Below the pieces are notes generated by a model that made no database searches, had not been told where the DNA came from, and saw only the letters and a program-made list of their open reading frames with translations. 64,000 nucleotides of DNA from an uncultured Aquimarina sp. (GTDB lineage: Bacteria > Bacteroidota > Bacteroidia > Flavobacteriales > Flavobacteriaceae). Below are positions 40,401 to 49,443 of the stretch, one piece after another (the first letter of the stretch is position 1; each line of letters starts with the position of its first letter). Location: assembly GCA_947498775.1 (NCBI GenBank), contig CANMLL010000001.1:1-64000 (forward strand), given 5' to 3'. The position numbers and the translations under genes are program-made.

Positions 40401-42964
40401 ATAAAAAAACGTACAATGTTGGTGAGAAAGCTATCGTTACCTTCCCATCAAGTGAAGGAGGTAGAGCTTTGGTTACCGTAGAAAACGGAACCGAAGTATT
40501 ATCATCACAATGGGTAACTCCGCAAAAAGATGAAACCAAATTCGAACTACCAATCGAGGATCTTTATACACCCAACGTTTATATTCACATAACGCTATTG
40601 CAACCACATGCATCAACCGCAAATGATTTGCCAATACGTTTGTACGGAGTAGTTCCTATTTCGGTTGAGGATCCAAATACCAAAGTACAACCAAAACTCA
40701 CTATGCCAGATGTGTTGCGCCCCGAAGAAACTATTACGGTTAAGGTAGGAGAAACCAAAGGCAAACCAATGACGTATTCGATTGCGATTGTAGACGAAGG
40801 ATTGCTGGATCTTACACGCTTTAAGACCCCAAATCCCTGGAGCACCTTCTATGCACGTGAAGCATTGGGTGTAAAAACCTGGGATATTTATGATGATGTG
40901 ATTGGCGCCTACGGCGGAAGTATCAACCAGGTATTTAGTATCGGGGGTGATGCCGAAGCTGGTGGTAGTAAGTCCAAAAAAGCCAATCGTTTTAAACCTA
41001 TGGTGGTGTATCAGGGCCCTTTTGAATTGAAACAAGGAGAAACTCGATCGCACCAGATCAAAATTCCAAAATATGTGGGGTCGGTAAGGACGATGATCGT
41101 TGCCTCAGATGCTAATAATGCTGCCTATGGAAGTGCAGATAAAACCACCCCGGTACGCAAACCATTAATGGTGATTACCTCAATTCCGCGTAAAATAACT
41201 CCTGGTGAAAAAGTAACCATTCCAGTTACTGTTTTTGCCATGGAAAATAAGGTGAAGAATGTAAATGTTACTCTAAAACCAAACAAAGGGTTTACGGTAT
41301 TGGGCGAAACTCAAAAAAGCCTTTCGTTCTCCCAACCTGATGAAAAAATGGCCTATTTTGATATCGAAGTTCTTGAAGGAGCTACCATCACTGATATCGA
41401 AGTTGTGGCCAGCGGCGGTGGAGAAAAAGCATCCTACAAAGTGCCAATCGAAATTATCAATCCTAATCCGATGACTACCGAAGTCACTTCGATCATTTTA
41501 GAGCCTAATAGCCAACAGGAGGTAGACTTTGCAGCTTTTGGTATAACCGGAAGTAATAGTGCAACCATCGAGATGTCGTCGCTACCACCAATGAATTTTG
41601 AAAGTAGACTAAAATATTTGATTCGTTTTCCGCATGGTTGCGTAGAGCAGACAACTTCTGCTGCTTTTCCGCAATTGTATTTAGGTGATATCTTTAATTT
41701 ATCATCAAAACAGCAAAACAAAATTCAAAAGAATGTAGAAGCTGCTATTTATAAACTGAAGCGGTATATTCAACCTACCGGCGGAATGTCATACTGGCCA
41801 GGATATAGTAATCCGAATGATTGGGGAACGACCTACGCGGGTCATTTCTTGCTCGAGGCCAATAAAAAAGGGTATGTATTACCTATTGGTTTTAAAAGTA
41901 ACTGGATCAATTACCAGCAACAGCAAGCCAAACGCTGGCGAAGTGGCGGTAACGATCTGGCTCAGGCATATCGTTTGTACACCCTCGCTCTGGCTGGTAG
42001 CCCAGATATGGCATCAATGAATAGATTAAGAGAAACTTCAGACCTGTCTAATGATGCCAAATTAAGATTAGCGGTGGCCTATAGTTTGATAGGCCAGAAA
42101 AATGCTGCCGAAAAATTACTGAATTCTGCTAGTATCAATTTTCAACAAAGAAGAAATTATTATTACACCTATGGCTCTGCCAATCGCAATCGCGCAATGG
42201 CTTTGGAAACCTTAGTCGCTTTAGATCAAAAAGCAAAGGCACAACAGGTAGCGGTAAATCTTGCTAAAGAATTGTCTTCTAAGAACTGGATGAGCACACA
42301 AACCACTTCATACGCATTAATGGCCATGGCAAAATATGCCACCTACGTTGGCGGAAAAGGAGTGGAAGTAAATTATAGCCTGAATGGTAAATCGGCAACT
42401 GCTAGTACCAATAAGACTTTGGCTACTTCAGGAGAGTTGACGATTCAAAAAGATAATAAACTTGTTCTGAAAAATAATAAAGACAATACCATTTTTGTGC
42501 AACTGGCAACGAGTGGAATCCTTCCGGTTGGACAAGAAAAAGTGATCCAAAGTAATTTTAAAGCTATTGTAGATTATAAAAACAGAGAAGGTAAAATTAT
42601 CAATCCAGATCAACTTACACAAGGTACCGATTTTGTAGCCGAAGTAACCATTACTAATACCACAGATACCAAGGTAAAGGATATTGCCCTTAGCGAGATT
42701 TTCCCTTCGGGATGGGAAGTAGTTAACACTCGATTTACTGATTTTGGTTCGTTTAGAGCTAATAAAGTTACCCATACCGATATTCGGGATGATCGTGTGA
42801 ATTTCTATTTTGATTTGAAACCAAAAGAAAGTAAAACCATGACTATTTTACTAAACGCTTCTTACCTGGGCAGCTATTATTTACCGGGGATACAATGTGA
42901 AGCCATGTATGACAACAGCTATCTTGTGCGAACAAAAGGCAAATGGGTTGAGGTGGTGAAATAG
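37439..42964 (+). CDS. Alpha-2-macroglobulin family lipoprotein
   Basis: 1,841 residues. Lipobox FSCKKKD near residue 19 puts it in the periplasm as a lipoprotein. Long N-terminal macroglobulin (MG) domains, the bait-like region, then an A2M/thioester domain. The thioester motif is GCVEQ at 1400-1404 (Cys1401 and Gln1404), so the covalent trap is intact. It would bind and block foreign proteases in the periplasm. Penicillin-binding protein 1C follows at 43434, the well-known gene pairing, thought to link repair of peptidoglycan with protease defence; here an ABM-type ORF sits between them. Confidence 0.9.
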   Translation: MRLSQILGTLLFVTLVFSCKKKDAQAIAEANASELNKYQDYISDVSTGVISVLDNVYVVLQTPVEGWDDNQELSKKLLKVSPGVKGKVIAVNNRTISFQPEEGFEEDTQYTFTLDLEDLVTDLKDDLYEEFVFSVQTLKQQFSVITDNLQSYSKNWQYIDGTLTASDQLQLETAKQLITAFQKGKEIPVKFGESIDKSRQFSFRIDSIQRFEDDSEIEIKWSGKAFDIDTEGETTLSIPGKNNFSVISVSVANVDNQYVEINFSDPLKKNQNFNGLVTISGANNLKYTVNGNVLKVYPRKELKGNLEVTVFEGIRSTDNYKLKNNYAENVSFQQPKPEVRLLQNGVILPTSDNLKFNFEAINLRAVEVQVVKVFEDNVLQFLQNNNLDGYGNLRSVARPVAKKLINLQENTSLNLSKWNAFAIDLAALISPDPGAIYRVELNYRKAYSLYKCDGQKADDTPVAELVENYDEEEESSFWDTSQYYYNDYYNYNWQERDNPCTTSYFRDRKVGANILASNLGVVVKKGLNQSYMITVNDIITTSPVPNVKVTFYNYQQQEMGIATTDAEGMTGFDANRPAYFAIARSGKQQTYVKLNDGNALSVSKFDVSGVRLQKGIKGFIYGERGVWRPGDTLFLSFMLNDNANKLPKNHPVKFELRDPYGKVTHQETKTNGVNNFYKFIVNTPEDAPTGNWKAKVIVGGANFDKSLKIETIKPNRLKIKTTFEDEVFGANKNIRGNLEALWLHGAVAKNLKADINVRFTPSKTSFKTFPGYVFDDPTRRFGTEEQEVFKGKISGEGKASFSIKPKLQNKAAGMLKASFITKVYENGGDFSTDVVSKEYSPYSSYIGLNVPKGDKARGMLLTDTKHSFEVVSVDEKGNPKAVKDLEVFIYKVDWRWWWDTSADNLSSYNRGSYHSEVFKTKVTTNNSGKASFNFELKYPEWGRYLVRVIDPNGGHATGKTMYVDWPGWAGKSRKNDPSAATMLIFSTDKKTYNVGEKAIVTFPSSEGGRALVTVENGTEVLSSQWVTPQKDETKFELPIEDLYTPNVYIHITLLQPHASTANDLPIRLYGVVPISVEDPNTKVQPKLTMPDVLRPEETITVKVGETKGKPMTYSIAIVDEGLLDLTRFKTPNPWSTFYAREALGVKTWDIYDDVIGAYGGSINQVFSIGGDAEAGGSKSKKANRFKPMVVYQGPFELKQGETRSHQIKIPKYVGSVRTMIVASDANNAAYGSADKTTPVRKPLMVITSIPRKITPGEKVTIPVTVFAMENKVKNVNVTLKPNKGFTVLGETQKSLSFSQPDEKMAYFDIEVLEGATITDIEVVASGGGEKASYKVPIEIINPNPMTTEVTSIILEPNSQQEVDFAAFGITGSNSATIEMSSLPPMNFESRLKYLIRFPHGCVEQTTSAAFPQLYLGDIFNLSSKQQNKIQKNVEAAIYKLKRYIQPTGGMSYWPGYSNPNDWGTTYAGHFLLEANKKGYVLPIGFKSNWINYQQQQAKRWRSGGNDLAQAYRLYTLALAGSPDMASMNRLRETSDLSNDAKLRLAVAYSLIGQKNAAEKLLNSASINFQQRRNYYYTYGSANRNRAMALETLVALDQKAKAQQVAVNLAKELSSKNWMSTQTTSYALMAMAKYATYVGGKGVEVNYSLNGKSATASTNKTLATSGELTIQKDNKLVLKNNKDNTIFVQLATSGILPVGQEKVIQSNFKAIVDYKNREGKIINPDQLTQGTDFVAEVTITNTTDTKVKDIALSEIFPSGWEVVNTRFTDFGSFRANKVTHTDIRDDRVNFYFDLKPKESKTMTILLNASYLGSYYLPGIQCEAMYDNSYLVRTKGKWVEVVK

Positions 42965-43109
42965 TGGGTAGTCTATAGTAGTTAGTTTAGAGTGTATAGT
43001 TATCGGATTCCCTCCTTGAAGAGGGTGAGGGAGGTGTTTTTATATAGTTTTAATTTTGTGTACACCTGATAACTTCTGCTTGGGGTTTTGCATAATAATC
43101 AAAAATTTT

Positions 43110-43400
43110 ATGATCTTAGAACAAGCAATTTTACATATTAAACCAGGAGAGTCTGGGGCTTTTGAAAAAGCGTTTCAAAAAGCGCAAAAGGTAATAATGT
43201 CCATGAATGGATATATGAGTCATGATGTGCTTAAATGTATAGAGGAAGAAGATAAATATTTGCTTCTGGTTGAATGGGAAACCATCGAAGATCATGAAAC
43301 GGGTTTTAGAAAATCTGATGAGTACCAGGAGTGGAAAAAATTATTGCATCATTTTTATGATCCTTTTCCTTTGGTTCAACATTACACATCCATTCTATAA
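43110..43400 (+). CDS. Antibiotic biosynthesis monooxygenase (ABM) domain protein
   Basis: From the ATG at 43110 the protein has 96 residues; the longer frame from 43056 adds 18 residues without features. The MILEQAILHIKPGESGAFEKAFQKAQKVI start, SHDVLKCIEEEDKYLLLVEWETIEDHETGFRKSDEYQEW middle and FYDPFPLVQHY end give the dimeric alpha-beta ABM fold. Members include heme-degrading and quinol monooxygenases, but the catalytic residues vary and the substrate is unknown. It lies between the A2M gene and pbpC. Confidence 0.8.
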   Translation: MILEQAILHIKPGESGAFEKAFQKAQKVIMSMNGYMSHDVLKCIEEEDKYLLLVEWETIEDHETGFRKSDEYQEWKKLLHHFYDPFPLVQHYTSIL

Positions 43401-43433
43401 TCTATGTAGACAGCCTAAACCTGTCGAAGTCAA

Positions 43434-45788
43434 ATGAATCAAGAAAAAGTAAAAAATTATATAAAAACCCACCCAAAACGATTTATAGTCTTAGGGATTT
43501 TATTGATTTGGTATTACTTTTCGTTACCAAAACCTCTATTTGACGACCCTACTGCTACAGTTATTGAAACTAAAAAAGGAATACTTCTGGGTGCCAAAAT
43601 AGCAACCGATGGCCAATGGCGTTTTCCTGAAACTGATAGTATACCTGCCAAATTTAAGCAATGTATTATTGCCTTTGAAGATCAACAGTTTTATTATCAT
43701 CCCGGATTTAATCCAGTGGCAATGGTTAAAGCAATTAGCAAAAATATACGTGCAGGTAAGGTGGTTCGTGGAGGCAGTACGATCACTCAACAAGTGATAC
43801 GCCTGGCACGAAAAGGCAAAAAAAGAACCTATTTCGAGAAGTTCAAAGAATTGATCTTGGCAACAAGACTCGAGATAAAAACTTCGAAAGAAAACATTCT
43901 AAAACTGTATGGTTCACATGCACCTTTTGGCGGAAATGTTGTAGGGATCGATATGGCGGCATGGCGATATTTTGGGCTGCCTGCACATCAACTTTCTTGG
44001 GCAGAGAGCGCAATGCTTGCCGTTTTACCCAATGCTCCATCCCTTATTTATCCAGGGAAGAATCAAAACAAATTACTTGAGAAAAGAAATCGATTGTTAA
44101 GAACCCTCTTACAGCAACAAACTATAGATTCTTTAACATTTCAATTGGCAATCAGTGAGACTTTACCTCAAAAGCCTTATTTTTTGCCCCAAACGGCTCC
44201 ACATTTATTAGATCGATTGGTGAAAAAACACAACGGAGAACGAATACAAACAACAATCAATAGTACCTTACAAAAACAAGTGAATCATATTGTAAAACAG
44301 CACTACGAAGTTCTTAAACAGAATGAAGTGCATAATATGGCGGTTTTAGTTTTGAATGTTGATACTCGTGAGGTACTAAGTTATGTAGGGAATACTCCTA
44401 CGGATATACATCATCAAAAAGATGTCGATATTGTTCAAGCTAATCGCAGTACAGGGAGTACTTTAAAACCCTTGCTATACGCTGCGATGATGGATAAAGG
44501 AGAATTGTTACCAGAGCAACTGGTTTCTGATATTCCAACGGTTATCGCAGGATACAATCCTAAAAACTTTGACGAAAGTTATAGCGGTGCTGTAGCTGCC
44601 AATAGAGCATTGGCAAGATCACTTAATGTTCCTGCAGTACGATTATTACAACAATATGGTTTGCAGAGATTTAGGGACGAATTGAATGTATTTAAGATTA
44701 AAGGGCTAAGGTATGGTGCAGATCATTACGGATTGTCACTTATTGTTGGAGGTGCCGAAGGGAACCTTTGGGATCTTTGTAAAATCTATGCTGGTTTTGC
44801 CAGTACATTAAATCATTACCAAAAAACATCAAGTGAATATTTCACCAATGAGTTTACAGAACCAATCCTATTGGCAGATAAAAGTGTTGATTTCGAGGAA
44901 AAAATATCACAAAAACATAGGTATGGTGCCGGAAGTATTTGGCTAACTTTTGAAGCTATGAAAAAGGTAAATCGACCTGAAGGAGATGAGGCATGGCAGT
45001 TTTATGATTCGTCTCATGAGATTGCCTGGAAAACCGGAACCAGTTTTGGTAATCGTGATGCCTGGGCAATTGGGGTAAGTCAAGAACATGTAGTTGGAGT
45101 TTGGATAGGCAATGCCGATGGAGAGGGACGTGCCGAACTCACGGGGTTGAACGCTGCTGCCCCGGTACTTTTTGATGTATTTAACCTATTGCCAAATACC
45201 AAATGGTTTCCAATTCCTTATGATGATTTAGTAAAAGTTATGGTTTGTACTAAAAGTGGCTTTTTAGCTGGCAATAATTGCAAGAAAAAGAAAATGTATG
45301 TCCCGCTATCTGGGACAAGAACCAAATCTTGTCCATTTCATCGATTGATACATCTGGACACAACCAAAAAATATCGTGTAAATTCTTCTTGCGAGCCTGT
45401 GGCAAATATGGTTCATGAACCCTGGTTTATACTGCCACCGCTGCAGGAGTACTTTTTTAAAACCAATAATGCAGATTATAGATCATTACCTCCGTTTAGG
45501 TCGGATTGTGCCCAAGAAACACAATACCCAATGGATTTTATATTTCCAAAGGCAAATAGTACAGTGTATTTACCCAAAGGTTTTGATGGTAAGATCAATG
45601 AAGTGGTCCTTAAGATTGCACATAAAAATCCAGAGGTACAAGTGTTTTGGTATCTTGATGATAGGTTTGTCGGCGCAACAAAACGATTCCACGAAATACC
45701 GGTATTACCCGAACCGGGCAGGCATGTTATTACTGTTTTAGACGAAATGGGTAATGAGATCAAACGTATAATTGAAGTAAAACAATAA
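43434..45788 (+). CDS. pbpC: Penicillin-binding protein 1C
   Basis: 784 residues. N-terminal membrane segment (about 16-30), transglycosylase domain with EDQQFYYHPGFNP (catalytic Glu, about 83) and RGGSTITQQVIRLARKGKKR, transpeptidase domain with SxxK site STGSTLKPLLY (about 343-353), SxN in ARSLNVPAV and KTG in WKTGTSFGNRDAW (about 536). The C-terminal PBP_C domain (about 690-784) ends in beta strands. It polymerises and cross-links peptidoglycan. It is the usual partner of the A2M gene upstream. Confidence 0.93.
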   Translation: MNQEKVKNYIKTHPKRFIVLGILLIWYYFSLPKPLFDDPTATVIETKKGILLGAKIATDGQWRFPETDSIPAKFKQCIIAFEDQQFYYHPGFNPVAMVKAISKNIRAGKVVRGGSTITQQVIRLARKGKKRTYFEKFKELILATRLEIKTSKENILKLYGSHAPFGGNVVGIDMAAWRYFGLPAHQLSWAESAMLAVLPNAPSLIYPGKNQNKLLEKRNRLLRTLLQQQTIDSLTFQLAISETLPQKPYFLPQTAPHLLDRLVKKHNGERIQTTINSTLQKQVNHIVKQHYEVLKQNEVHNMAVLVLNVDTREVLSYVGNTPTDIHHQKDVDIVQANRSTGSTLKPLLYAAMMDKGELLPEQLVSDIPTVIAGYNPKNFDESYSGAVAANRALARSLNVPAVRLLQQYGLQRFRDELNVFKIKGLRYGADHYGLSLIVGGAEGNLWDLCKIYAGFASTLNHYQKTSSEYFTNEFTEPILLADKSVDFEEKISQKHRYGAGSIWLTFEAMKKVNRPEGDEAWQFYDSSHEIAWKTGTSFGNRDAWAIGVSQEHVVGVWIGNADGEGRAELTGLNAAAPVLFDVFNLLPNTKWFPIPYDDLVKVMVCTKSGFLAGNNCKKKKMYVPLSGTRTKSCPFHRLIHLDTTKKYRVNSSCEPVANMVHEPWFILPPLQEYFFKTNNADYRSLPPFRSDCAQETQYPMDFIFPKANSTVYLPKGFDGKINEVVLKIAHKNPEVQVFWYLDDRFVGATKRFHEIPVLPEPGRHVITVLDEMGNEIKRIIEVKQ

Positions 45789-45811
45789 TAACTGCCCGTT
45801 AAGGATGAAAA

Positions 45812-46717
45812 CTATTTTGCGGTATACACCAATCCAAAGGCTAATCCAGATTCTTTGCTATAGTTTCGTCCGTTAAGTGTAGTGCCATAACTGGCTGAAA
45901 CTCCAAAAGTGTTTTTATATACCGGAACGTAAAAATCAAAAGACAGATTGGTATAATCGACTTCGGTCTCTGGTAAAATTGTGGCGCCACCCGCATCACC
46001 AAACTCTGGAGTCCCAATATCAAACCCCGACATTGAATCCTGTATGTCTAGTTTGGCATGCAGATACAGAAACTCATTGTAGAATCCAATTTTGGCACTG
46101 TACAGCATGGCATTTGGGATATCAAAATCACTACTATTCCTTAAACTATATCCTAATTGAACCTCAGTAAATATTTTAATGGGAAGTGAATATTGTACAA
46201 TCGCCGATCCATTTACAGTCGTAGCCTGGTTTCCTAGAGAAAGAACCCCTGCACCTTCATAATCGCCAACAGGAAATGTGACTCCCGTTGCGCCACCAAT
46301 GGTTACTCGAGAAGAATTTTGAAATTTCTTTTCAAAAACTCTGGCTTTCATAAAAATACCAAGATCTTGAACGCCGTCTACCTCTGCTACCTCTTGCACG
46401 GGATCAAGAATCCCGTCCTTACTCTCAACTTGAATGTATGGTAGTGTTACCGTTGAAGATAACCAATCCAAAATAGCATATTGGCCATAAAAGGATACAA
46501 TCGAGGATGAGATTTCCCCTAATCCGGCAGGATTACCTTCGGATAAAGTAGAACCTCGATAAAACTGATCATAACTTTTGTAAGAGAAACTGGGGGCTAT
46601 AGTAAGTGTCTTTTTTTCTGGATAAAAACCATCCACCGGGATTTGTGCCAATAGTGTTAAAAAAGGACATAAGAGTAACACGATCCCTAAGAGGGATTTT
46701 TTGGATTTGTGTAACAT
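45812..46717 (-). CDS. Outer membrane beta-barrel protein, transporter-like
   Basis: 301 residues with a signal peptide (about 1-25) and then many amphipathic beta strands, for example SYKSYDQFYRGSTLS, SIVSFYGQYAILDWLSSTVTLPYIQVES and YTNLSFDFYVPVYKNTFGVSASYG, the last ending FGLVYTAK. This resembles the phenol-degradation MetA-like outer-membrane proteins. Substrate unknown. Convergent with pbpC. Confidence 0.65.
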   Translation of the reverse strand: MLHKSKKSLLGIVLLLCPFLTLLAQIPVDGFYPEKKTLTIAPSFSYKSYDQFYRGSTLSEGNPAGLGEISSSIVSFYGQYAILDWLSSTVTLPYIQVESKDGILDPVQEVAEVDGVQDLGIFMKARVFEKKFQNSSRVTIGGATGVTFPVGDYEGAGVLSLGNQATTVNGSAIVQYSLPIKIFTEVQLGYSLRNSSDFDIPNAMLYSAKIGFYNEFLYLHAKLDIQDSMSGFDIGTPEFGDAGGATILPETEVDYTNLSFDFYVPVYKNTFGVSASYGTTLNGRNYSKESGLAFGLVYTAK

Positions 46718-46855
46718 ATTCTAAAATTTTGGTTAATAATGAGCCTTCTTAGACGAACCAATTTTGCCCACCTTACGCAAGAAATATGTTACAATTTTGT
46801 TAATAATTTTCAAGAAATTGTTAATCGAAGTCAAAAACCTCTTTAATGTACTTTT

Positions 46856-47323
46856 TTACCATAATACAAAGGGGTTTTTACTCAGTTGTGCGTTATAATA
46901 TTTTGGATCTCCGGTCACTTCTTTTCCCAACCAATCGGGTTTTAAAAAGGATTCATTTTCATGATTTAATTCAATTTCGGCTACAATTAACCCTTGATTT
47001 TGACCAAAAAACTCATCGACCTCGACAGTATGTCTGCCTGATTGAATCTCATAACGGGTTTTTTCGATTATTCCCGGTTCACAAATCTTCAGTAGTTGTT
47101 CTGCATCATTGACATTGATTTCTTTTTCCCATTCGAATCGAGAAGTGCCAGATTCGTTTCCAATGCCCTTTACTGTTATAAATCCATAATCTCCTTTAAT
47201 ACGTATACGAACGGTTCGTTCAGGATCAGTATTTAAGAAGCCTTGCATGATTCGAGTACTTTTTTGAGCTTCATTTTTAAAATTGTTTGAAGTGACCAGG
47301 AATTTTCGTTCGATTTCTATCAT
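46856..47323 (-). CDS. CYTH-domain protein (triphosphate tunnel fold)
   Basis: 155 residues. The N-terminal ExExK-like MIEIERKFLVTS is the CYTH hallmark; then RIMQGFLNTDPERTVRIRIKGDYGFITVKG and RFEWEKEI, IEKTRYEI give the basic and acidic rows of the tunnel. Such proteins bind or hydrolyse triphosphates (thiamine triphosphate, inorganic triphosphate). The substrate is not clear. It is upstream of a gene-poor strip on its 5' side. Confidence 0.9.
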   Translation of the reverse strand: MIEIERKFLVTSNNFKNEAQKSTRIMQGFLNTDPERTVRIRIKGDYGFITVKGIGNESGTSRFEWEKEINVNDAEQLLKICEPGIIEKTRYEIQSGRHTVEVDEFFGQNQGLIVAEIELNHENESFLKPDWLGKEVTGDPKYYNAQLSKNPFVLW

Positions 47324-47356
47324 GATTTGTTATTCGTAGTCTGAGCTTGTCGAAGA

Positions 47357-47824
47357 CTAGTTTTTCTTTTCTAACATTACAGACTCATAGGGTGAACATT
47401 CGCTTGAATATTTTCCTTCAAAAATAGTTGCAATAGCCTTATCTTTATTTGTCTTACCTATTTTAATAAGTATTCTCGTATTTTTCTTTTTTTCCATAAA
47501 ATCTGTAAACGAAGAATTTTCAGAAATGTCAACTTCATAATCTATTTGAACAGCTGTCCCAACACATTCTCCTGCGCATAACTGGTTATCATAAATCAAT
47601 TTATATTTAATTTCAGTATCAGAAATCCAATGTATTGAAAGTTCTTGGTAGAAGTCATCATCACTATTTTCTTGTTTAGCAATGTACACCTTTTCATATC
47701 TTTTAACACTCTTTTCAACAGGGGTGACATCTTGATTTGGAGGAATAAACTGTTTTTCTTTTTTGTTGAAATTACATGAACAAATAAAAATTATTAATAG
47801 AAATAAGATGTTCTTGTTTGTCAT
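47357..47824 (-). CDS. Small lipoprotein of unknown function
   Basis: 155 residues with a lipobox-like FICSC at about 13-17. Mature part is Lys/Glu-rich and beta-like, with a Cys pair NQLCAGECVG (about 82-88). The end is CSPYESVMLEKKN. No family recognised. Its start overlaps the stop codon of the Rossmann-fold gene upstream by 4 bp, so they are co-transcribed. Confidence 0.6.
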   Translation of the reverse strand: MTNKNILFLLIIFICSCNFNKKEKQFIPPNQDVTPVEKSVKRYEKVYIAKQENSDDDFYQELSIHWISDTEIKYKLIYDNQLCAGECVGTAVQIDYEVDISENSSFTDFMEKKKNTRILIKIGKTNKDKAIATIFEGKYSSECSPYESVMLEKKN

Positions 47825-48486
47825 AACCTTCTTTTTTTGGCTAATTCTTTAATTTTATTAGATTTAATTCGATGTTTATCAAACTCATTGTTTGCGAGCC
47901 AAATCATAACCGAAACGATCGTTTCAGGTTGAATAGTACGATATTTTTTTAGCGGTCCAAAGAGTAGCGGGTTAAAGATCTTCATTAGGACCTTGAAGAA
48001 ATATTCTCCCGGTCTTTTCTCTTCTCTTTTTCCACCAATCAGCGAAGGTTGTAAGATATGAGTTTTAGGAAGTTCAAATTCTAATATGGCGTTTTCCATT
48101 TCGCCTTTGGTGCGGTTATAGAATATCCTACTTTCAGAATCGGCCCCCAAGGCAGAAATTACAATAAATGTATTGATCTTGTTAGTTTTACTAAGTCTGG
48201 CAGCACTTACCGGAATCCCATAATCTATTTTATGATACAATTCCTTATCCGGTGTTTTAGCATTAGTAGTACCCACACAACAAAAAACATCATTTCCTGT
48301 AAAATTTTCAGCATGAGCCCTAAGTTGTACCATATCTATGATATGTTCTTCGATTTTTGGATGGGAGATACCACTGCTTTTCCTTGAAAAGAGCTTTATG
48401 TTGCTATAGCGTTCATCTTCAATGAGTTGATTTAGTAATATCCCTCCCGTAAGTCCCGTAACGCCCAGTATAATTGCTGTTTTCAT
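47821..48486 (-). CDS. NAD(P)-binding Rossmann-fold protein (HTATIP2/YwnB-like)
   Basis: 221 residues. Cofactor loop GVTGLTGGIL (about 8-17), then FCCVGTT, the atypical YNRTKGEME with Tyr/Lys, and LQPSLIGGKREEKRPGEYFF. This is an atypical SDR/NmrA-like protein related to human HTATIP2 and yeast-like oxidoreductases. The substrate is unknown. Genes 47821 and 47357 form an operon on the minus strand. Confidence 0.8.
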   Translation of the reverse strand: MKTAIILGVTGLTGGILLNQLIEDERYSNIKLFSRKSSGISHPKIEEHIIDMVQLRAHAENFTGNDVFCCVGTTNAKTPDKELYHKIDYGIPVSAARLSKTNKINTFIVISALGADSESRIFYNRTKGEMENAILEFELPKTHILQPSLIGGKREEKRPGEYFFKVLMKIFNPLLFGPLKKYRTIQPETIVSVMIWLANNEFDKHRIKSNKIKELAKKRRL

Positions 48487-48600
48487 GACACTAAATTTTT
48501 ACAGACAATTTCAAAATTAGTATCTTTCCGGCATAATCTTAAAACTTTGCTTAAAATATTCTGGAAAATAGAATTATATTTCGAATAGCATACCCCAAAT

Positions 48601-49329
48601 ATGAAATTATTAACTATTGCTATGAATGAAAAATTGCTTTTTAAATGGTTATTGGTTTTTTGTGTTATTCATGTTGGAGCGTTTGCCCAAATTGACGCAA
48701 ATTCATTAATGGGACTTCCCTCTGCTACTACGGCTGATCGAAATGCAATAACAGGAGTTCAGGAAGGATCCTTAATTTATGATACAGATACGAATAGGGT
48801 TTACGAATTTACAGACACAGGATGGCAGGAAATACTTACTACAGGTAATGTATATGTGGGTGCGTTTCAGATATCGGCTGCAGGTGCAGTAAATGTAACG
48901 GGAGTTCCTTTTCAACCTACTTCTGTGACTTTTGTGGCACATGCTAATGTAGAAAGCTTTGATCTTAATAGTGATGGAGGTACAAATAATGATCAAGGAA
49001 TACGTAACTCCTTTGGCACTATGAATGGGTTTGCCAGGCAAGATGGTGCTACGATTACACAGCAAGTAATTTATGTTGGAGGTAGTGGAAATTCTATTAA
49101 TGACATTTCTCGCTTTGCTTCTAGTACCAATGCAATTGGGCTTAGATATGGTAACCAAAATGGTAATTTACTAGGGTTAATCACGGGAAGTATTACATCA
49201 TTTAATACCAACGGTTTTAGCGTTAATGTCACCTATACTCTTGGAACTGTTACTGATGCACCGGACAATGTATTCCCGGCCGACATAAATAACGAAGGAG
49301 TTATTGTGTTGTTTACTGCATATCGCTAA
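48601..49329 (+). CDS. Secreted protein of unknown function
   Basis: 242 residues. The true start may be the second ATG (MNEKLLFKWLLVFCVIHVGAFAQ is the signal peptide). The mature region carries the LIYDTDTNRVYEFTDTGWQEI stretch seen in Bacteroidota proteins that report on or bundle with surface structures, followed by beta-rich, Asn/Gly-rich segments. The family is common in Flavobacteriaceae but has no known function. It is followed by the first copy of a 57-bp repeat. Confidence 0.6.
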   Translation: MKLLTIAMNEKLLFKWLLVFCVIHVGAFAQIDANSLMGLPSATTADRNAITGVQEGSLIYDTDTNRVYEFTDTGWQEILTTGNVYVGAFQISAAGAVNVTGVPFQPTSVTFVAHANVESFDLNSDGGTNNDQGIRNSFGTMNGFARQDGATITQQVIYVGGSGNSINDISRFASSTNAIGLRYGNQNGNLLGLITGSITSFNTNGFSVNVTYTLGTVTDAPDNVFPADINNEGVIVLFTAYR

Positions 49330-49368
49330 GAGCCTTCCTTTTAATTTCTACAATTTAAATGATCTACT

Positions 49369-49425
49369 AATATCCATTATTTTTGTAAAGTGGAAGAAGT
49401 ACCCGCACATAGAAAAATTATTCAT
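49369..49425. repeat. 57-bp direct repeat, copy 1 (duplicated dinB 5' end)
   Basis: Identical over 57 bp to 51610-51666, which includes the dinB start and first 12 codons. After the copy the sequence diverges and no dinB body follows. It borders the two-gene segment 49444-51527. Confidence 0.9.
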
Positions 49426-49443
49426 TTTAGATATAATATTAAA

